A stretch of DNA of 64,000 bases from positions 1 through 64,000 of the forward strand of contig JBKPAD010000008.1 of assembly GCA_046726235.1 (NCBI GenBank), written 5' to 3'. The stretch comes from Nitricoxidireducens sp046726235. GTDB lineage: Bacteria; Pseudomonadota; Gammaproteobacteria; Burkholderiales; Rhodocyclaceae. The notes under the pieces are model-generated. The model saw nothing but the letters and a program-made list of their open reading frames with translations. It searched no databases and was not told the DNA's origin. Below, one piece after another: positions 1 through 8,712 of the stretch; within the stretch, counting starts at the first letter, position 1, and each line of letters begins with the position of its first letter. A program made the translations under genes and the position numbers.

Positions 1-2
1 GC

Positions 3-1973
3 AAGTGGTCCTACGCCCTCAACGACGACGCCCAGGCGCTCAATGCCGGCGATGCCGTGAGCGAGACGTTCACGGTCACGTCCGCCGACGGCACCGCCAG
101 CCAGGTCACCGTCAATGTGGCCGGCACCAATGATGCCGCCACGCTGTCCTCGGCCACCGTAACGCTTGCGGAAGCTGACGCACCGCTCACCGCTTCCGGC
201 ACGCTGACTGTCAGTGATGTCGATAACGCCGCCGGGTTCGTGCCTGTCACGGATTTCACCGGCGATTACGGCACCTTCTCGATCGACGCCGGCGGCAACT
301 GGACCTATACGGCCAATGCGGCCAACGACGCGCTCAATGTCGGCGACAGCATCAGCGAGATCTTTACCGTTCGCAGCGTCGACGGCACCGAGACCTCGGT
401 CAAGGTGACCATCGACGGTACCAACGACGGTCCGGTCGCCCGCGCCGACGTCGCGGCCACCGACGAAGACAAGGCCATCACCATCAACGTCCTCGCCAAC
501 GACAGCGATATCGACGGCGGCACGCTGAGAGTCACTACCGCATCGTCCGACCAGGGCACGGTCACCATCAACCCGAACGGCACCCTCACCTTCACGCCGA
601 ACAAGGACTTCAGCGGCGACGCGAGCATCAGCTACGAGATTTCGGACGGTCAGGGCGGCACGACTTCATCGACCGTCGCCGTCTCAGTTGCGGCGGTCGA
701 CGACGAGGCGCCCGACGCTCCGGTCATCACCAATATCGTCGACCACTACGGCGACTACTCTTCGGTGACGCTGTACGGCAGCGGCGAGCCGGGTGCGACC
801 ATCACGCTGTTCGCGCGCGCCGGATCGACGACCAACGGCAACGATACGCAGACCGGCGACTACGTCGATACCAAGGTAACGGCGACGGTGGATGCCAACG
901 GTCAGTGGTCGGTGGACATCTCGAACCTGTCGACGACTCAGGTGAACGACAACGAGTTCTTCAAGGCGAAGCAGACCGACGCTGCCGACAACGTCAGCGA
1001 TTTCTCGAACACTGCCCACTACTGGCACGGCAACTGGAGCAATGCCGCAACCGAAACCGGCGACGACTACGCCATGATGGGAGCCGGCAACGACACCATG
1101 GCCATTGCCAGCGACGACGCGAATGATCGCCTAGTCGTCGATGGCGGCGATGGCAAGGATACGGCGACCTTCCGTTTTAGCCACAGCGACGTCGAATCGG
1201 TAGTCAGGAATGCTTCGGGCGAGATCGTGGTCACCGAAAAGAACGGCGACATCGACGTGCTCCGAAATGTCGAAGTGGTCCAGTTCACCGATGGCGCCTA
1301 CAAGATCGATGACGGCCATCTGTACTTCGACTTCGGCGACGATGACAGCCATAACGAGCATGACGGCTATCGCAACAACGGCATCGGCAACGGCGTTCAG
1401 GATGCGCCTGGAAATTCCATCTACACGCATGGAGACGAGGTCGACGGCAGCTACACCGTTCGGGCAGGCACGAGTCGCGATGACAACATGACGGGAGGAA
1501 ACGCCGACGACTTTCTCTCGGGCGGTTCCGGCAATGACTTCCTCGTCGGCGGCCTGGGCAACGACCTGCTTATCGGTGGAAAAGGCAATGACATCCTTTC
1601 CGGCGGTGCGGGCAACGATGTTCTCATGGGCGGCAAGGGGCTCGACAAGCTGACGGGTGGCGACGGCGCCGACGTCTTCAAGTTCGGCAAGGACGATCTC
1701 GACGGCAAGGTCGACCTCGTCACCGACTTCACCGTGGGGACCGACAAGCTCGACCTCAACGATCTGCTTGGCGGCGGCGCGACGCTGTCGTTCGGCGAGG
1801 TCACGACGGACGACAAGGGCGTTACGACGGTGAGCGTCAGCATCGACACCGACGGCAAGGCTGGCGACCAGTCGGCTGTTCAGCTGGCGACGCTCACGCT
1901 GCAGGGAGTCAATAGCAACGACCCGTCCGCCATCATGAAGCAACTGCTCGACAGCAACGAGCTGAAGATCTAA
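3..1973 (+). CDS. VCBS/RTX repeat adhesin or exoprotein, C-terminal part (5' end outside window)
   Basis: The reading frame is open at the left edge, so the true start lies upstream. The visible part begins inside a VCBS repeat, has one complete VCBS repeat (about nt 140-430), a cadherin/Ig-like domain (nt 430-700) and a further Ig-like module starting APDAPVI. Near nt 1487-1690 come about seven glycine-aspartate nonapeptides (GGSGNDFLV, GGLGNDLLI, GGKGNDILS and similar), which form a calcium-binding beta-roll. The last 90 residues (DLVTDFTVGTDKLDLNDLL) look like the C-terminal signal region of type I-secreted RTX proteins. It is probably a large surface adhesin or secreted protein; no enzymatic domain is visible. 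The ligand and true size are unknown. A terminator follows directly. Confidence 0.9.
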   Translation, partial: KWSYALNDDAQALNAGDAVSETFTVTSADGTASQVTVNVAGTNDAATLSSATVTLAEADAPLTASGTLTVSDVDNAAGFVPVTDFTGDYGTFSIDAGGNWTYTANAANDALNVGDSISEIFTVRSVDGTETSVKVTIDGTNDGPVARADVAATDEDKAITINVLANDSDIDGGTLRVTTASSDQGTVTINPNGTLTFTPNKDFSGDASISYEISDGQGGTTSSTVAVSVAAVDDEAPDAPVITNIVDHYGDYSSVTLYGSGEPGATITLFARAGSTTNGNDTQTGDYVDTKVTATVDANGQWSVDISNLSTTQVNDNEFFKAKQTDAADNVSDFSNTAHYWHGNWSNAATETGDDYAMMGAGNDTMAIASDDANDRLVVDGGDGKDTATFRFSHSDVESVVRNASGEIVVTEKNGDIDVLRNVEVVQFTDGAYKIDDGHLYFDFGDDDSHNEHDGYRNNGIGNGVQDAPGNSIYTHGDEVDGSYTVRAGTSRDDNMTGGNADDFLSGGSGNDFLVGGLGNDLLIGGKGNDILSGGAGNDVLMGGKGLDKLTGGDGADVFKFGKDDLDGKVDLVTDFTVGTDKLDLNDLLGGGATLSFGEVTTDDKGVTTVSVSIDTDGKAGDQSAVQLATLTLQGVNSNDPSAIMKQLLDSNELKI

Positions 1974-1992
1974 GCAGCTGCGCGTCCGCAAG

Positions 1993-2027
1993 CGGCCGCC
2001 TCGATTGCCGGGGCGGCCGTTTCTTTT
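1993..2027 (+). terminator. Rho-independent terminator of the RTX gene
   Basis: Stem CGGCCGCC (1993-2000) pairs with GGCGGCCG (2012-2019) across an 11-nt loop and is followed by TTTCTTTT. It lies 20 bp after the RTX stop codon and just before the convergent recR end. The T-run fits plus-strand use only. Confidence 0.75.
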
Positions 2028-2030
2028 GGG

Positions 2031-2627
2031 TCAGTAGTCCCGACGGTCGATCAGCGCCTGGGCGACGGTGGCGGCATCCGAGTATTCGATCTCGCCGCCC
2101 ACCGGCACGCCGCGCGCCAGGCGCGTCACCTTGACGCCGCGGGCGTGAAGGACTTCGGAGAGGTAGTGCGCCGTCGCCTCGCCTTCGTTGGTGAAGTTCG
2201 TGGCGAGGATCACTTCCTTCACGACGCCGTCCGTGGCGCGTGCAAGCATGCGCTCGAAGCCGAGTTCGCGCGGGCCGATGCCGTCGAGCGGACTGAGCCT
2301 GCCCATCAGCACGTAGTAGAGGCCATTGTAGGCGTGCGTCTGCTCCATCGTGTTGAGGTCGACCGGCATCTCGACCACGCAGAGCAGGCTCGCATCGCGC
2401 CGCGTGGAGGAGCAACGGTCGCAGACCTCGTCCTCGGTGAAGGTATTGCAGCGCGCGCAATGGCGCAGCGTCTTCAGCGCGTGGTCGAGCGAAGCCGCGA
2501 GCCGCTCGGCTCCCTTGGGATTGCGCTGCAGCAGGTGGTAAGCCATGCGCTGCGCCGATTTCGGGCCGACGCCCGGCAGGCAGCGTAAGGCCTCGATCAG
2601 GTCGTCGAGGCTCGACGGCGACGTCAT
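2031..2627 (-). CDS. recR: recombination mediator RecR
   Basis: This 198-residue protein has the normal RecR length. It acts with RecF and RecO to load RecA at single-strand gaps. Visible features are the N-terminal helix-hairpin-helix (LPGVGPKSAQRMAYHLL), the four-cysteine zinc finger CARCNTFTEDEVCDRC (about 57-72) and the Toprim domain starting LLCVVEMPVDLNTMEQTH. It is last in the minus-strand order dnaX-ybaB-recR, a widely conserved arrangement, with only 4 bp between it and ybaB, so co-transcription is expected. Confidence 0.97.
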   Translation of the reverse strand: MTSPSSLDDLIEALRCLPGVGPKSAQRMAYHLLQRNPKGAERLAASLDHALKTLRHCARCNTFTEDEVCDRCSSTRRDASLLCVVEMPVDLNTMEQTHAYNGLYYVLMGRLSPLDGIGPRELGFERMLARATDGVVKEVILATNFTNEGEATAHYLSEVLHARGVKVTRLARGVPVGGEIEYSDAATVAQALIDRRDY

Positions 2628-2631
2628 CGAA

Positions 2632-2958
2632 TCAGAACGGAAGCTTCAGCCCCGGCGGCAGGTTGAGGCCGGAAGTGAAGCCGGACATCTTCTCGGAGAC
2701 GGTCTGCTCGGCGCGCCGGTTGGCGTCGTTCAAAGCCGCGGCGATCAGGTCCTCGAGCATCTCCTTGTCGTCCATCACCGAGGCGTCGATGCTGACGCGC
2801 TTGACGTCGTGCTTGCAGGTCATCACGACCTTGACCATGCCGGCGCCGGACTGGCCCTCGACCTCGATGGTGCCGAGCTGCTCCTGCGCCTTCTGCATGT
2901 TCTCCTGCATCTGCTGCGCCTGCTTCATCAGGTTGGCGATGCCGCCCTTGTTGAACAT
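2632..2958 (-). CDS. ybaB: nucleoid-associated protein YbaB/EbfC
   Basis: A 108-residue member of the YbaB/EbfC family of small dimeric DNA-binding proteins. The N-terminus is the typical Met/Gln-rich helix (NLMKQAQQMQENMQKAQEQL), followed by VEGQSGAGMVKVVMTCKHDVKRVSIDASVM and the C-terminal helix LIAAALNDANRRAEQ. An AAGGAGC-like ribosome site lies upstream (reverse complement of 2962-2968). It sits between dnaX and recR with gaps of 10 and 4 bp. Confidence 0.96.
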   Translation of the reverse strand: MFNKGGIANLMKQAQQMQENMQKAQEQLGTIEVEGQSGAGMVKVVMTCKHDVKRVSIDASVMDDKEMLEDLIAAALNDANRRAEQTVSEKMSGFTSGLNLPPGLKLPF

Positions 2959-2968
2959 GTGGTGCTCC

Positions 2969-4594
2969 TTAAACGGGTTTGATGGTGGATTCGTCGATGC
3001 TGGCGTCGAAGAGGTCGATCACTTCGCGCACGAACGGATCCTGTTCGATGGCGGCGACGGCACGCTCCTGGCGCTCGCGCTTTTCGTTGCGCGAGCGCTC
3101 GGCGGGCGTATCGCCGGCGGCCTCGCCGAGCTCGATGACGAGCCTGACCGGCCGACCGTAGTGGTTCTGCAGGTCCGCCTGCAGCTTGTCCTGCTGCACC
3201 TTGCCGAGCAGGTGCTTGTGCGCCGGCGGCAGGCGCAGCGTCACCTGCTCCTGGCCGGCCTCGACAAGTTCGCAATGCTGGGCCAGTTGGCGCGCCATGC
3301 CGGCGAGCGGCAGGCGGGCGACCAGCGCATGCCAGTCTGCATCGTCCGCGTCTGGGGCAGCGGCAACGGCACGCGCCGCAGGGCGAGGCTCGGCAACCGC
3401 TGCAGGCGCGGGTGCTGCCGGTGCGGCCGGCGCAGTTGCGGCACGCGGGACCGGCGCTGCCGCCGGCCGGCTGACAGCCGGCGCCGCCATCGCAGGACGC
3501 TTCGCCGCCGCTGCATCCGGACGGAAAGCATGCAGGCGCAGCATCGTCATGGTGAAGCCGGCGTATTCGTCGGGCGCGAGATCGAGGTCGTCGCGACCGT
3601 GGATGGCGATCTGATAGCAGAGCTGGAGAAACTCCGCGTCGAAGCCCTCGGCGTATGGCGCGAGGCGCGCGCGCTCGGTATCGTCGGCCATCGCCTGCGG
3701 CGCGAACTGCGCCAGCGCGATGCGGTGGAACAGCGTCGCCAGTTCCTGCAGGGCCGAGTCGAAGCTCAGGCTGCGCTCGTCCATCGCCTCGGCGACGGCG
3801 AGCATCGCGGCAACGTCGCCGCCCCGCAGGCCGTCGAGGATGCCGTAGAGGTAGTCGTCGCCGACGGTGCCGAGCATGTCGCGCACGCCGGCCTCCTCGA
3901 CCTTGCCGGCGCCGTGGGCGATCGCCTGGTCGAGCAGCGACAGCGCGTCGCGCATGCTGCCGGCGGCGCCCTTGGCGATCTGGCGCAGCGCGGCCGGCTC
4001 GAAGGGAACGTTCTCCTGGCCGAGGATGTTCGTCAGGTGGTCGACGATGTGGCCCGGCGGCATCTGCTTGAGGTTGAACTGCAGGCAGCGGCTCAGCACC
4101 GTCACCGGAATCTTCTGCGGATCGGTCGTCGCCAGGATGAACTTGACGTGCTCCGGCGGCTCCTCGAGGGTCTTCAGCATGGCGTTGAAGGCATGGCCCG
4201 AGAGCTGGTGCACTTCGTCGATCACGTAGACCTTGTAGCGGCCGCGCGTCGGCGCGTAGGTGGCCTTCTCGAGCAGGCCGGTCATGTCCTCGACGCCGCG
4301 GTTGGAGGCCGCGTCGAGTTCGAGGTAATCGACGAAGCGGCCGCCGTCGATCTCGAGGCACGACGAGCAGGTGCCGCAGGGCGTTGAACTCACGCCGGCC
4401 TCGCAATTCAGCGCCTTGGCCATGATGCGCGCCAGCGTCGTCTTGCCGACGCCGCGCGTGCCCGTGAACAGGTAGGCGTGGTGCAGGCGCTGCTCGTCGA
4501 GGGCGTGCGTCAGGGCACGCACCACATGCTCCTGTCCCACCAGCGTGGCGAAGGACTTCGGGCGCCACTTGCGGGCGAGGACCTGGTAGCTCAT
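2969..4594 (-). CDS. dnaX: DNA polymerase III subunit gamma/tau
   Basis: This is the clamp-loader ATPase that opens the sliding clamp and, as tau, couples the polymerase cores. It begins MSYQVLARKWRPKSF, carries Walker A GTRGVGKTT (about 45-53), a zinc-binding cluster CEAGVSSTPCGTCSSC (64-79), Walker B VIDEVH and the sensor ATTDPQKIPVTVLSRC. An Ala/Pro-rich linker (about 360-420) precedes the C-terminal tau domain. At 541 residues it is shorter than E. coli tau. I found no A-rich slippery site for gamma production by frameshifting. First gene of the dnaX-ybaB-recR operon. Confidence 0.96.
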   Translation of the reverse strand: MSYQVLARKWRPKSFATLVGQEHVVRALTHALDEQRLHHAYLFTGTRGVGKTTLARIMAKALNCEAGVSSTPCGTCSSCLEIDGGRFVDYLELDAASNRGVEDMTGLLEKATYAPTRGRYKVYVIDEVHQLSGHAFNAMLKTLEEPPEHVKFILATTDPQKIPVTVLSRCLQFNLKQMPPGHIVDHLTNILGQENVPFEPAALRQIAKGAAGSMRDALSLLDQAIAHGAGKVEEAGVRDMLGTVGDDYLYGILDGLRGGDVAAMLAVAEAMDERSLSFDSALQELATLFHRIALAQFAPQAMADDTERARLAPYAEGFDAEFLQLCYQIAIHGRDDLDLAPDEYAGFTMTMLRLHAFRPDAAAAKRPAMAAPAVSRPAAAPVPRAATAPAAPAAPAPAAVAEPRPAARAVAAAPDADDADWHALVARLPLAGMARQLAQHCELVEAGQEQVTLRLPPAHKHLLGKVQQDKLQADLQNHYGRPVRLVIELGEAAGDTPAERSRNEKRERQERAVAAIEQDPFVREVIDLFDASIDESTIKPV

Positions 4595-4600
4595 AGCCGG

Positions 4601-4606
4601 ATTTTA
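4601..4606 (-). promoter_or_regulatory. -10 hexamer for dnaX, spaced for a leaderless start
   Basis: On the minus strand TAAAAT ends 7 nt before the A of the dnaX ATG (4594). Transcription would therefore start at or within a base of the start codon. No ribosome-binding site is visible in the 6 intervening bases. Confidence 0.45.
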
Positions 4607-4611
4607 GCGTG

Positions 4612-4641
4612 AAAAGGGCGCCCGGCCTTGGCGGGGCGCCC
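4612..4641 (-). terminator. Rho-independent terminator between the LTXXQ gene and dnaX
   Basis: Perfect GGGCGCCC arms at 4616-4623 and 4634-4641, followed on the minus strand by TTTT. A second hairpin (4661-4686, GGGTGCCCCG / CGGGGCGCCC) lies just upstream of it. Together they should separate the LTXXQ gene from dnaX. Confidence 0.65.
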
Positions 4642-4707
4642 GTGCGGCGCGCTGCTCAAAGGGTGCCCCGTCGAAGCGGGGCGCCCCATGGAGAGGACAG
4701 TGGCGGA

Positions 4708-5226
4708 TCAGCTGCGGCCTTGCGGCGGCTGCATCTTGCCCGGCCCTTTGCCGCCCTTGCTGCCCATGCCCATCATGCTGACGTGCTTGTCGGCGGCCGC
4801 CTTCTGCTCCGGCGTCAGCGCGTCGTAGAGGCGCTTGAAGGCTTCGTGCGTCGATTCCATCGACGCCAGCCGCTCCTTCATCGCCGCCGTCATCTTGTCC
4901 ATGCGCTCGGGTGCCGTCATCGGCTGCTGCATGGTCTCGCGCATGTTCTTCATGCCCTGCCCGGCGTTCGACTTCATCTTCTCGGCGAAGGCCTGCCACA
5001 GCGGCTCCTGCTGCGGCGTGATCTTGAGTTGCGACTTGAACTGCGACAGGTGCTGCTCGGCGCGCGCCGAGGGATCGCCCATCATGCCCATGCCCTTGCC
5101 CTGCATGCCCATGCCGGGGCCGTGATCGCAGCCCTGCATCATGCCCGGCTGCGCGTACGCAGAAATGCCAAAGGCGATGGCGCTGGTGGCGAGCAGGCCG
5201 GAAAGAATCTTGCCGTTGAGTTTCAT
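4708..5226 (-). CDS. periplasmic LTXXQ-motif protein (Spy/CpxP-like)
   Basis: A 172-residue exported protein starting MKLNGKILSGLLATSAIAFG, with signal-peptide cleavage expected after AYA. The ATG at 5226 is preferred over an upstream in-frame start because AGGAGA lies 5 nt in front of it. The mature N-terminus is Met/Gly/His-rich (QPGMMQGCDHGPGMGMQ) and could bind metal. Two LTxxQ-type motifs occur, ITPQQEPLWQAF and LTPEQKAAADKH, as in the Spy/CpxP family of periplasmic chaperones and envelope-stress sensors. It is monocistronic, with a terminator downstream. The chaperone or metal-stress role is inferred from the family. Confidence 0.85.
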   Translation of the reverse strand: MKLNGKILSGLLATSAIAFGISAYAQPGMMQGCDHGPGMGMQGKGMGMMGDPSARAEQHLSQFKSQLKITPQQEPLWQAFAEKMKSNAGQGMKNMRETMQQPMTAPERMDKMTAAMKERLASMESTHEAFKRLYDALTPEQKAAADKHVSMMGMGSKGGKGPGKMQPPQGRS

Positions 5227-5294
5227 GTTGTTCTCCTGATGGGTGATTGCCGAAGCGGCCGACGCCATTCAACCCCGGAGCGGTGATCCGGGTA

Positions 5295-5310
5295 TGTCCG
5301 CGAACGGACA
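5295..5310. repeat. short perfect inverted repeat upstream of the LTXXQ gene
   Basis: TGTCCG-CGAA-CGGACA lies between the 4.5S RNA gene and the LTXXQ gene, about 70 bp before that gene's start. There is no T-run, so it is more likely a regulator site or leader hairpin than a terminator. Function not established. Confidence 0.35.
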
Positions 5311-5339
5311 GTTTGTAAGCGCATGTATCGGAGAGGGAG

Positions 5340-5445
5340 GGGGCGGCGAGCCTTACCCCCGGCACTTGCGGAAAGTAGCTGTGGCTGCTTCCTTCCGGAC
5401 CTGACCAGGTTCACCACCCCGCAATGCGGGGAGACCCGCCGCACC
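5340..5445 (-). ncRNA. ffs: signal recognition particle 4.5S RNA
   Basis: The minus strand contains the hallmark SRP domain IV core GGTCAGGTCCGGAAGGAAGC followed by AGCC. The ends pair extensively: GGTGCGGCGGGTC (5445 downward) with GGCTCGCCGCCCC (ending near 5340), giving a single hairpin RNA of about 106 nt, the usual size of the short bacterial 4.5S RNA. It binds Ffh to target nascent membrane proteins. It lies upstream of the dnaX-ybaB-recR block, as in several proteobacteria. The ends are set from the pairing and may be off by a few bases. Confidence 0.92.
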
Positions 5446-5453
5446 GAAGTGTA

Positions 5454-6323
5454 TCAGGTTCGCGCGGCCAGAAAAGCGCGCACGACCTCGATCTGCGCCG
5501 GATCCATGAACATCGGCGCGTGGCCGACGTCCGGTATCTCCGCGAGTTGCGCGCGCGGTCCGCGCTCGGCCATCGCGGCGTGCGCCTCGCGCTTCAGCAG
5601 GTCGGAATGCGCACCGCGGATCGCCAGCGTCGGGCAGCGGATCGCGTCGTAGAGCGGCCACAATTCGATGTCGCGCCCCTCCTCCGTCGCCAGCGCCTTG
5701 CGAAAGGGCTCGGCGATGCCCGGGTCGTAGCAAAGCTCGATCTTGCCGTCGTCGGCGGTGCGCACCACGTGCGTCGTCAGGTGGCGCCATTGCGCATCCG
5801 TCAGCTTGCCGAACGGCGCCGCGATGGCGCGGATGAAGGCCTCGGCCTGCGCGATGTCGTCGAAGCGCGGGACATGCCCGAGGTACTCGCCGATGCGCGA
5901 CACCGACGCGGCGGCGATGACGGGGCCGACGTCGTTGAGCACCAGGCGCGCGATAGGCGTCTTTTCCTGCGCCGCCAGCGCCATGCCGATCAGCCCGCCC
6001 ATCGAGGTGCCGAGCCAGTCGACCTGCTCGACATCGAGCCGCGCCAGCAGCGCCGCCATGTCGCTGGCGTATTGCGGAATCTCGTACAGCGACTTGTCGC
6101 GCAGCCAGTCGCTGCGGCCGCGGCCGGCGACGTCGGGGCAGACGACGCGGTATTCGCCGGCCAGCGCCTGCGCCAGGAAATCGAAGTCGCGCCCGCAGCG
6201 CGTCAGTCCATGGACGCAGACCAGCACGCGCGGATTGCGCGGGTCGCCCCACTCGACGTAGGCCATGTCGTGGAAACCGGCCCGGCTCAGGCAGCGGACG
6301 CTGCGTTGTCTCATCGATTGCAT
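5454..6323 (-). CDS. alpha/beta hydrolase
   Basis: A 289-residue alpha/beta-hydrolase fold protein. Visible features are the oxyanion region VCVHGLTRCGRDFDFLAQAL, the loop DVAGRGRSDW, the nucleophile elbow GTSMGG, an acidic residue in AIRGAHSDLL and the catalytic His in IPDVGHAPMFMD. The substrate cannot be told; homologues include esterases and C-C bond hydrolases. No signal peptide, so it is cytoplasmic. It lies 13 bp after comEC on the same strand and may be co-transcribed with it. Confidence 0.85.
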   Translation of the reverse strand: MQSMRQRSVRCLSRAGFHDMAYVEWGDPRNPRVLVCVHGLTRCGRDFDFLAQALAGEYRVVCPDVAGRGRSDWLRDKSLYEIPQYASDMAALLARLDVEQVDWLGTSMGGLIGMALAAQEKTPIARLVLNDVGPVIAAASVSRIGEYLGHVPRFDDIAQAEAFIRAIAAPFGKLTDAQWRHLTTHVVRTADDGKIELCYDPGIAEPFRKALATEEGRDIELWPLYDAIRCPTLAIRGAHSDLLKREAHAAMAERGPRAQLAEIPDVGHAPMFMDPAQIEVVRAFLAART

Positions 6324-6336
6324 GCGGCCGAGTCTA

Positions 6337-8667
6337 CTACCGGCCGTGCCAATAACGCGGATGCCGGCTGCGCTCGGCGGTCACGGCGACGCCACCGTCG
6401 AGAGCCAGCCGCAGCGCGCCGTCGCGGTCGGTGCGAAACAGCGCCGCGCCGCTCCAGCGCTCGACAACCTCGGGCTTCGGATGGCCGAAGCGGTTGCGGT
6501 AACCGACCGGGAAGATCGCCGTGCGCGCGCCGACGGCGGCGACGAATGCCGGCGTCGACGACGTGCCGCTGCCCTGATGCGGCACGACGGCGGCATCGGC
6601 GCGCAACTCCGGCCCGTGCCGCGCGACCAGCGCGGCCTCGCTGACGGCCTCGACGTCCGCCGTCAGCAGCAGGCTCGCGCCCTCGGCCGCCGTCAGCTTG
6701 AGCACGCAACTCATGTCGTTGCTCTTGCGTGTCGGCGCAGCGTACTGCGCCGCCGGCGGATGCAGCACACCGAAGCGCACGCCGTCCCACTCCCAGGCGT
6801 CGCCGTCCATGCATGGCTGCTGCGCCACCGGCAGCGCCGAGAGCGGATGGTCGAAGGCCAGCGAACTCGACACGCGCGCCACCGGCAGCGCCTCGATCAC
6901 CGACTCCGCGCCGCCGGCGTGATCGTTGTCTTCGTGGCTGATCATCAGCAGGTCGAGGCCGTGCACGCCCAGCGCGCGCAGGTAGGGCACGACGATGCGG
7001 CTGCCGCTGTCGGCATCCGCCGAGAACGCCGGCCCGGTGTCGAACAGCAGGTCGTGCGTCGCCGTCTGCACATGCACGGCGAGACCATGGCCGACGTCGA
7101 GCACCGTCGCCGTCGCCGCGCCGAACGGCGGCCGCGACGGCGGCACCAGCACCAGCGGCAGGCAGGCGACGGCACCAAGCCAACGCGCCGGGAAGCCGCG
7201 CGGCAGCAGCAGCCAGGCGACGCCGGCCGTCGCCAGCAGCAGCGCCCAGAGCGGCGGCGCATGCTGCTGCCACACCGCCCACGGCGATGCCGCGAGCCAT
7301 TCCAGCACCACCATGAGCGCGCTCACGAGCCGCTCGGCAAGCCACAGCGCCGGCTCACCGAGCGGCAGCGTGCCGGCGAGCGCCAGCGGCGTGACGACCA
7401 GGCTGACCAGCGGGATGGCAACGGCGTTGGCGAGCGGCGACACCAGCGAGAACTGCTGGAACAGCGCCAGCAGCGCCGGCACCATGCCGACCGTCACCGC
7501 CCATTGCGCGCGCGCCCATCCGGCGAGCCAATGCCCCGGCCGGATGCGCCCCGCGCCGATGTAGAACAACAGCGCCACGGCGCCGAAAGACAGCCAGAAG
7601 CCGGCGGCGAGCACCGCCCACGGATCGAAGGCCAGCACCACCAGCAACGCCAGCCCCAGCACGCGCCCCGACGACAGCGAGCGGCCCGACCACAACGCGA
7701 GCGCGACCGTCGCCAGCATGATCAGCGTGCGCTGCGCCGGCACCTGGAAGCCGGCGACGAGGCAATAGGCGAAGGCCGCGAGCACGCCCGCCGCCATGCC
7801 CGCCTTCTGTGCCGGCAGCCGCAAGGGCAGGCGGCGCGAGCGACGCCACAGCGCCGCCATCAACGCATACGCGAGGCCCGCCAGCATCGTCACGTGCAGC
7901 CCGGAGATCGACATCAGGTGCGTCGTCCCGGTGCGCGCGAACACCTGCCACAGCGCCGGATCGATCGCGCGCTGGTCGCCGATCGCCAGCGCGACGAGGA
8001 TGCCGCCGTAGCGCGATGCCTGCAGCGTCGCACCGAAGCTCTCACGCAAGCGTTCGCGCAGGCGCTCGACCGCATAGCCAGGGCGGGCGACGAAGGCATC
8101 GAGGCGCCGATTCCCCTCGGCGCGCCGCACGTAGCCGGTGGCGCGGATGCCGCGTTCGAGCAGCGCCGCCTCGTAGTCGTAGCCGTGCGGATTAGCGTTG
8201 CCGTGCGGACACTTCAGGCGCACGGTCAGCGTCCAGCGCTCGCCCGCATGCACCGCCTGGAACGCCGGCAGTTCGTCGGCCTCCTCGCGCCAGCCGCGAT
8301 ACCAGGCCAGCGAAATGCGCGCCGGCACCGGCCGCGAGGCGCGCTCGACGTCGAACTCGAAGCGCAGCCCGTTCTCGAAGCGCTGCGGCAGGCTGGCGAC
8401 GACGCCGACCAGCTCGATGTCGCGCCCCTCGTCCTCCGGCGCCAGGGCATCGGCGAGGCGCAGATGCGCGGCGACGCCCGCCCAGGCGAGGCCGATCAGG
8501 CAGGCGCCGACCGGCAGCGCGAAACGCAGGCGCCGCGACATCCGCGTCGCGATGACGACCGCCAGGCCGGCGACGCCCGCGCCGAGAAGCAGCGCCATGC
8601 CGGGCAACGCCGGCTGCCCCTGCAGCCAGAAGACCCCGGCGGCGAACGCGATGGCACCGATGCTCAT
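6337..8667 (-). CDS. comEC: ComEC/Rec2 DNA-uptake channel
   Basis: A 776-residue inner-membrane protein for transport of single-stranded DNA during natural transformation. The N-terminus is hydrophobic (MSIGAIAFAAGVFWL and two further segments) followed by a soluble DUF4131 region. A multi-pass competence domain holds the signature THLMSISGLHVTM (about 250-262). The C-terminal metallo-beta-lactamase-like domain has VLDVGHGLAVHV, LLFDTGP and ISHEDNDHAGG (about 575). Length and domain order are those of a full ComEC. No other competence gene is seen here. Confidence 0.94.
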   Translation of the reverse strand: MSIGAIAFAAGVFWLQGQPALPGMALLLGAGVAGLAVVIATRMSRRLRFALPVGACLIGLAWAGVAAHLRLADALAPEDEGRDIELVGVVASLPQRFENGLRFEFDVERASRPVPARISLAWYRGWREEADELPAFQAVHAGERWTLTVRLKCPHGNANPHGYDYEAALLERGIRATGYVRRAEGNRRLDAFVARPGYAVERLRERLRESFGATLQASRYGGILVALAIGDQRAIDPALWQVFARTGTTHLMSISGLHVTMLAGLAYALMAALWRRSRRLPLRLPAQKAGMAAGVLAAFAYCLVAGFQVPAQRTLIMLATVALALWSGRSLSSGRVLGLALLVVLAFDPWAVLAAGFWLSFGAVALLFYIGAGRIRPGHWLAGWARAQWAVTVGMVPALLALFQQFSLVSPLANAVAIPLVSLVVTPLALAGTLPLGEPALWLAERLVSALMVVLEWLAASPWAVWQQHAPPLWALLLATAGVAWLLLPRGFPARWLGAVACLPLVLVPPSRPPFGAATATVLDVGHGLAVHVQTATHDLLFDTGPAFSADADSGSRIVVPYLRALGVHGLDLLMISHEDNDHAGGAESVIEALPVARVSSSLAFDHPLSALPVAQQPCMDGDAWEWDGVRFGVLHPPAAQYAAPTRKSNDMSCVLKLTAAEGASLLLTADVEAVSEAALVARHGPELRADAAVVPHQGSGTSSTPAFVAAVGARTAIFPVGYRNRFGHPKPEVVERWSGAALFRTDRDGALRLALDGGVAVTAERSRHPRYWHGR

Positions 8668-8676
8668 GGCATGAGC

Positions 8677-8706
8677 TTAAACCGGCGGCCGGCGCTTGGC
8701 TACAAT
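8677..8706 (+). promoter_or_regulatory. promoter of the DUF2062 gene, spaced for a leaderless start
   Basis: TTAAAC (8677-8682) and TACAAT (8701-8706) are 18 bp apart. The -10 element ends 7 nt before the ATG at 8713, which places transcription start at the start codon. No ribosome-binding site is visible. Confidence 0.4.
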
Positions 8707-8712
8707 CTCGGC

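Noticed and set aside
2969..4594. Frameshift site for a separate gamma subunit in dnaX
   Set aside because: No A-rich slippery heptamer or following hairpin was found; gamma may arise otherwise or not at all.
6265..8667. Long open plus-strand frame joined to the DUF2062 gene
   Set aside because: It is antisense to comEC and its translation is Arg/Gln/His-rich without domains. The real gene starts at 8713, where family similarity begins.
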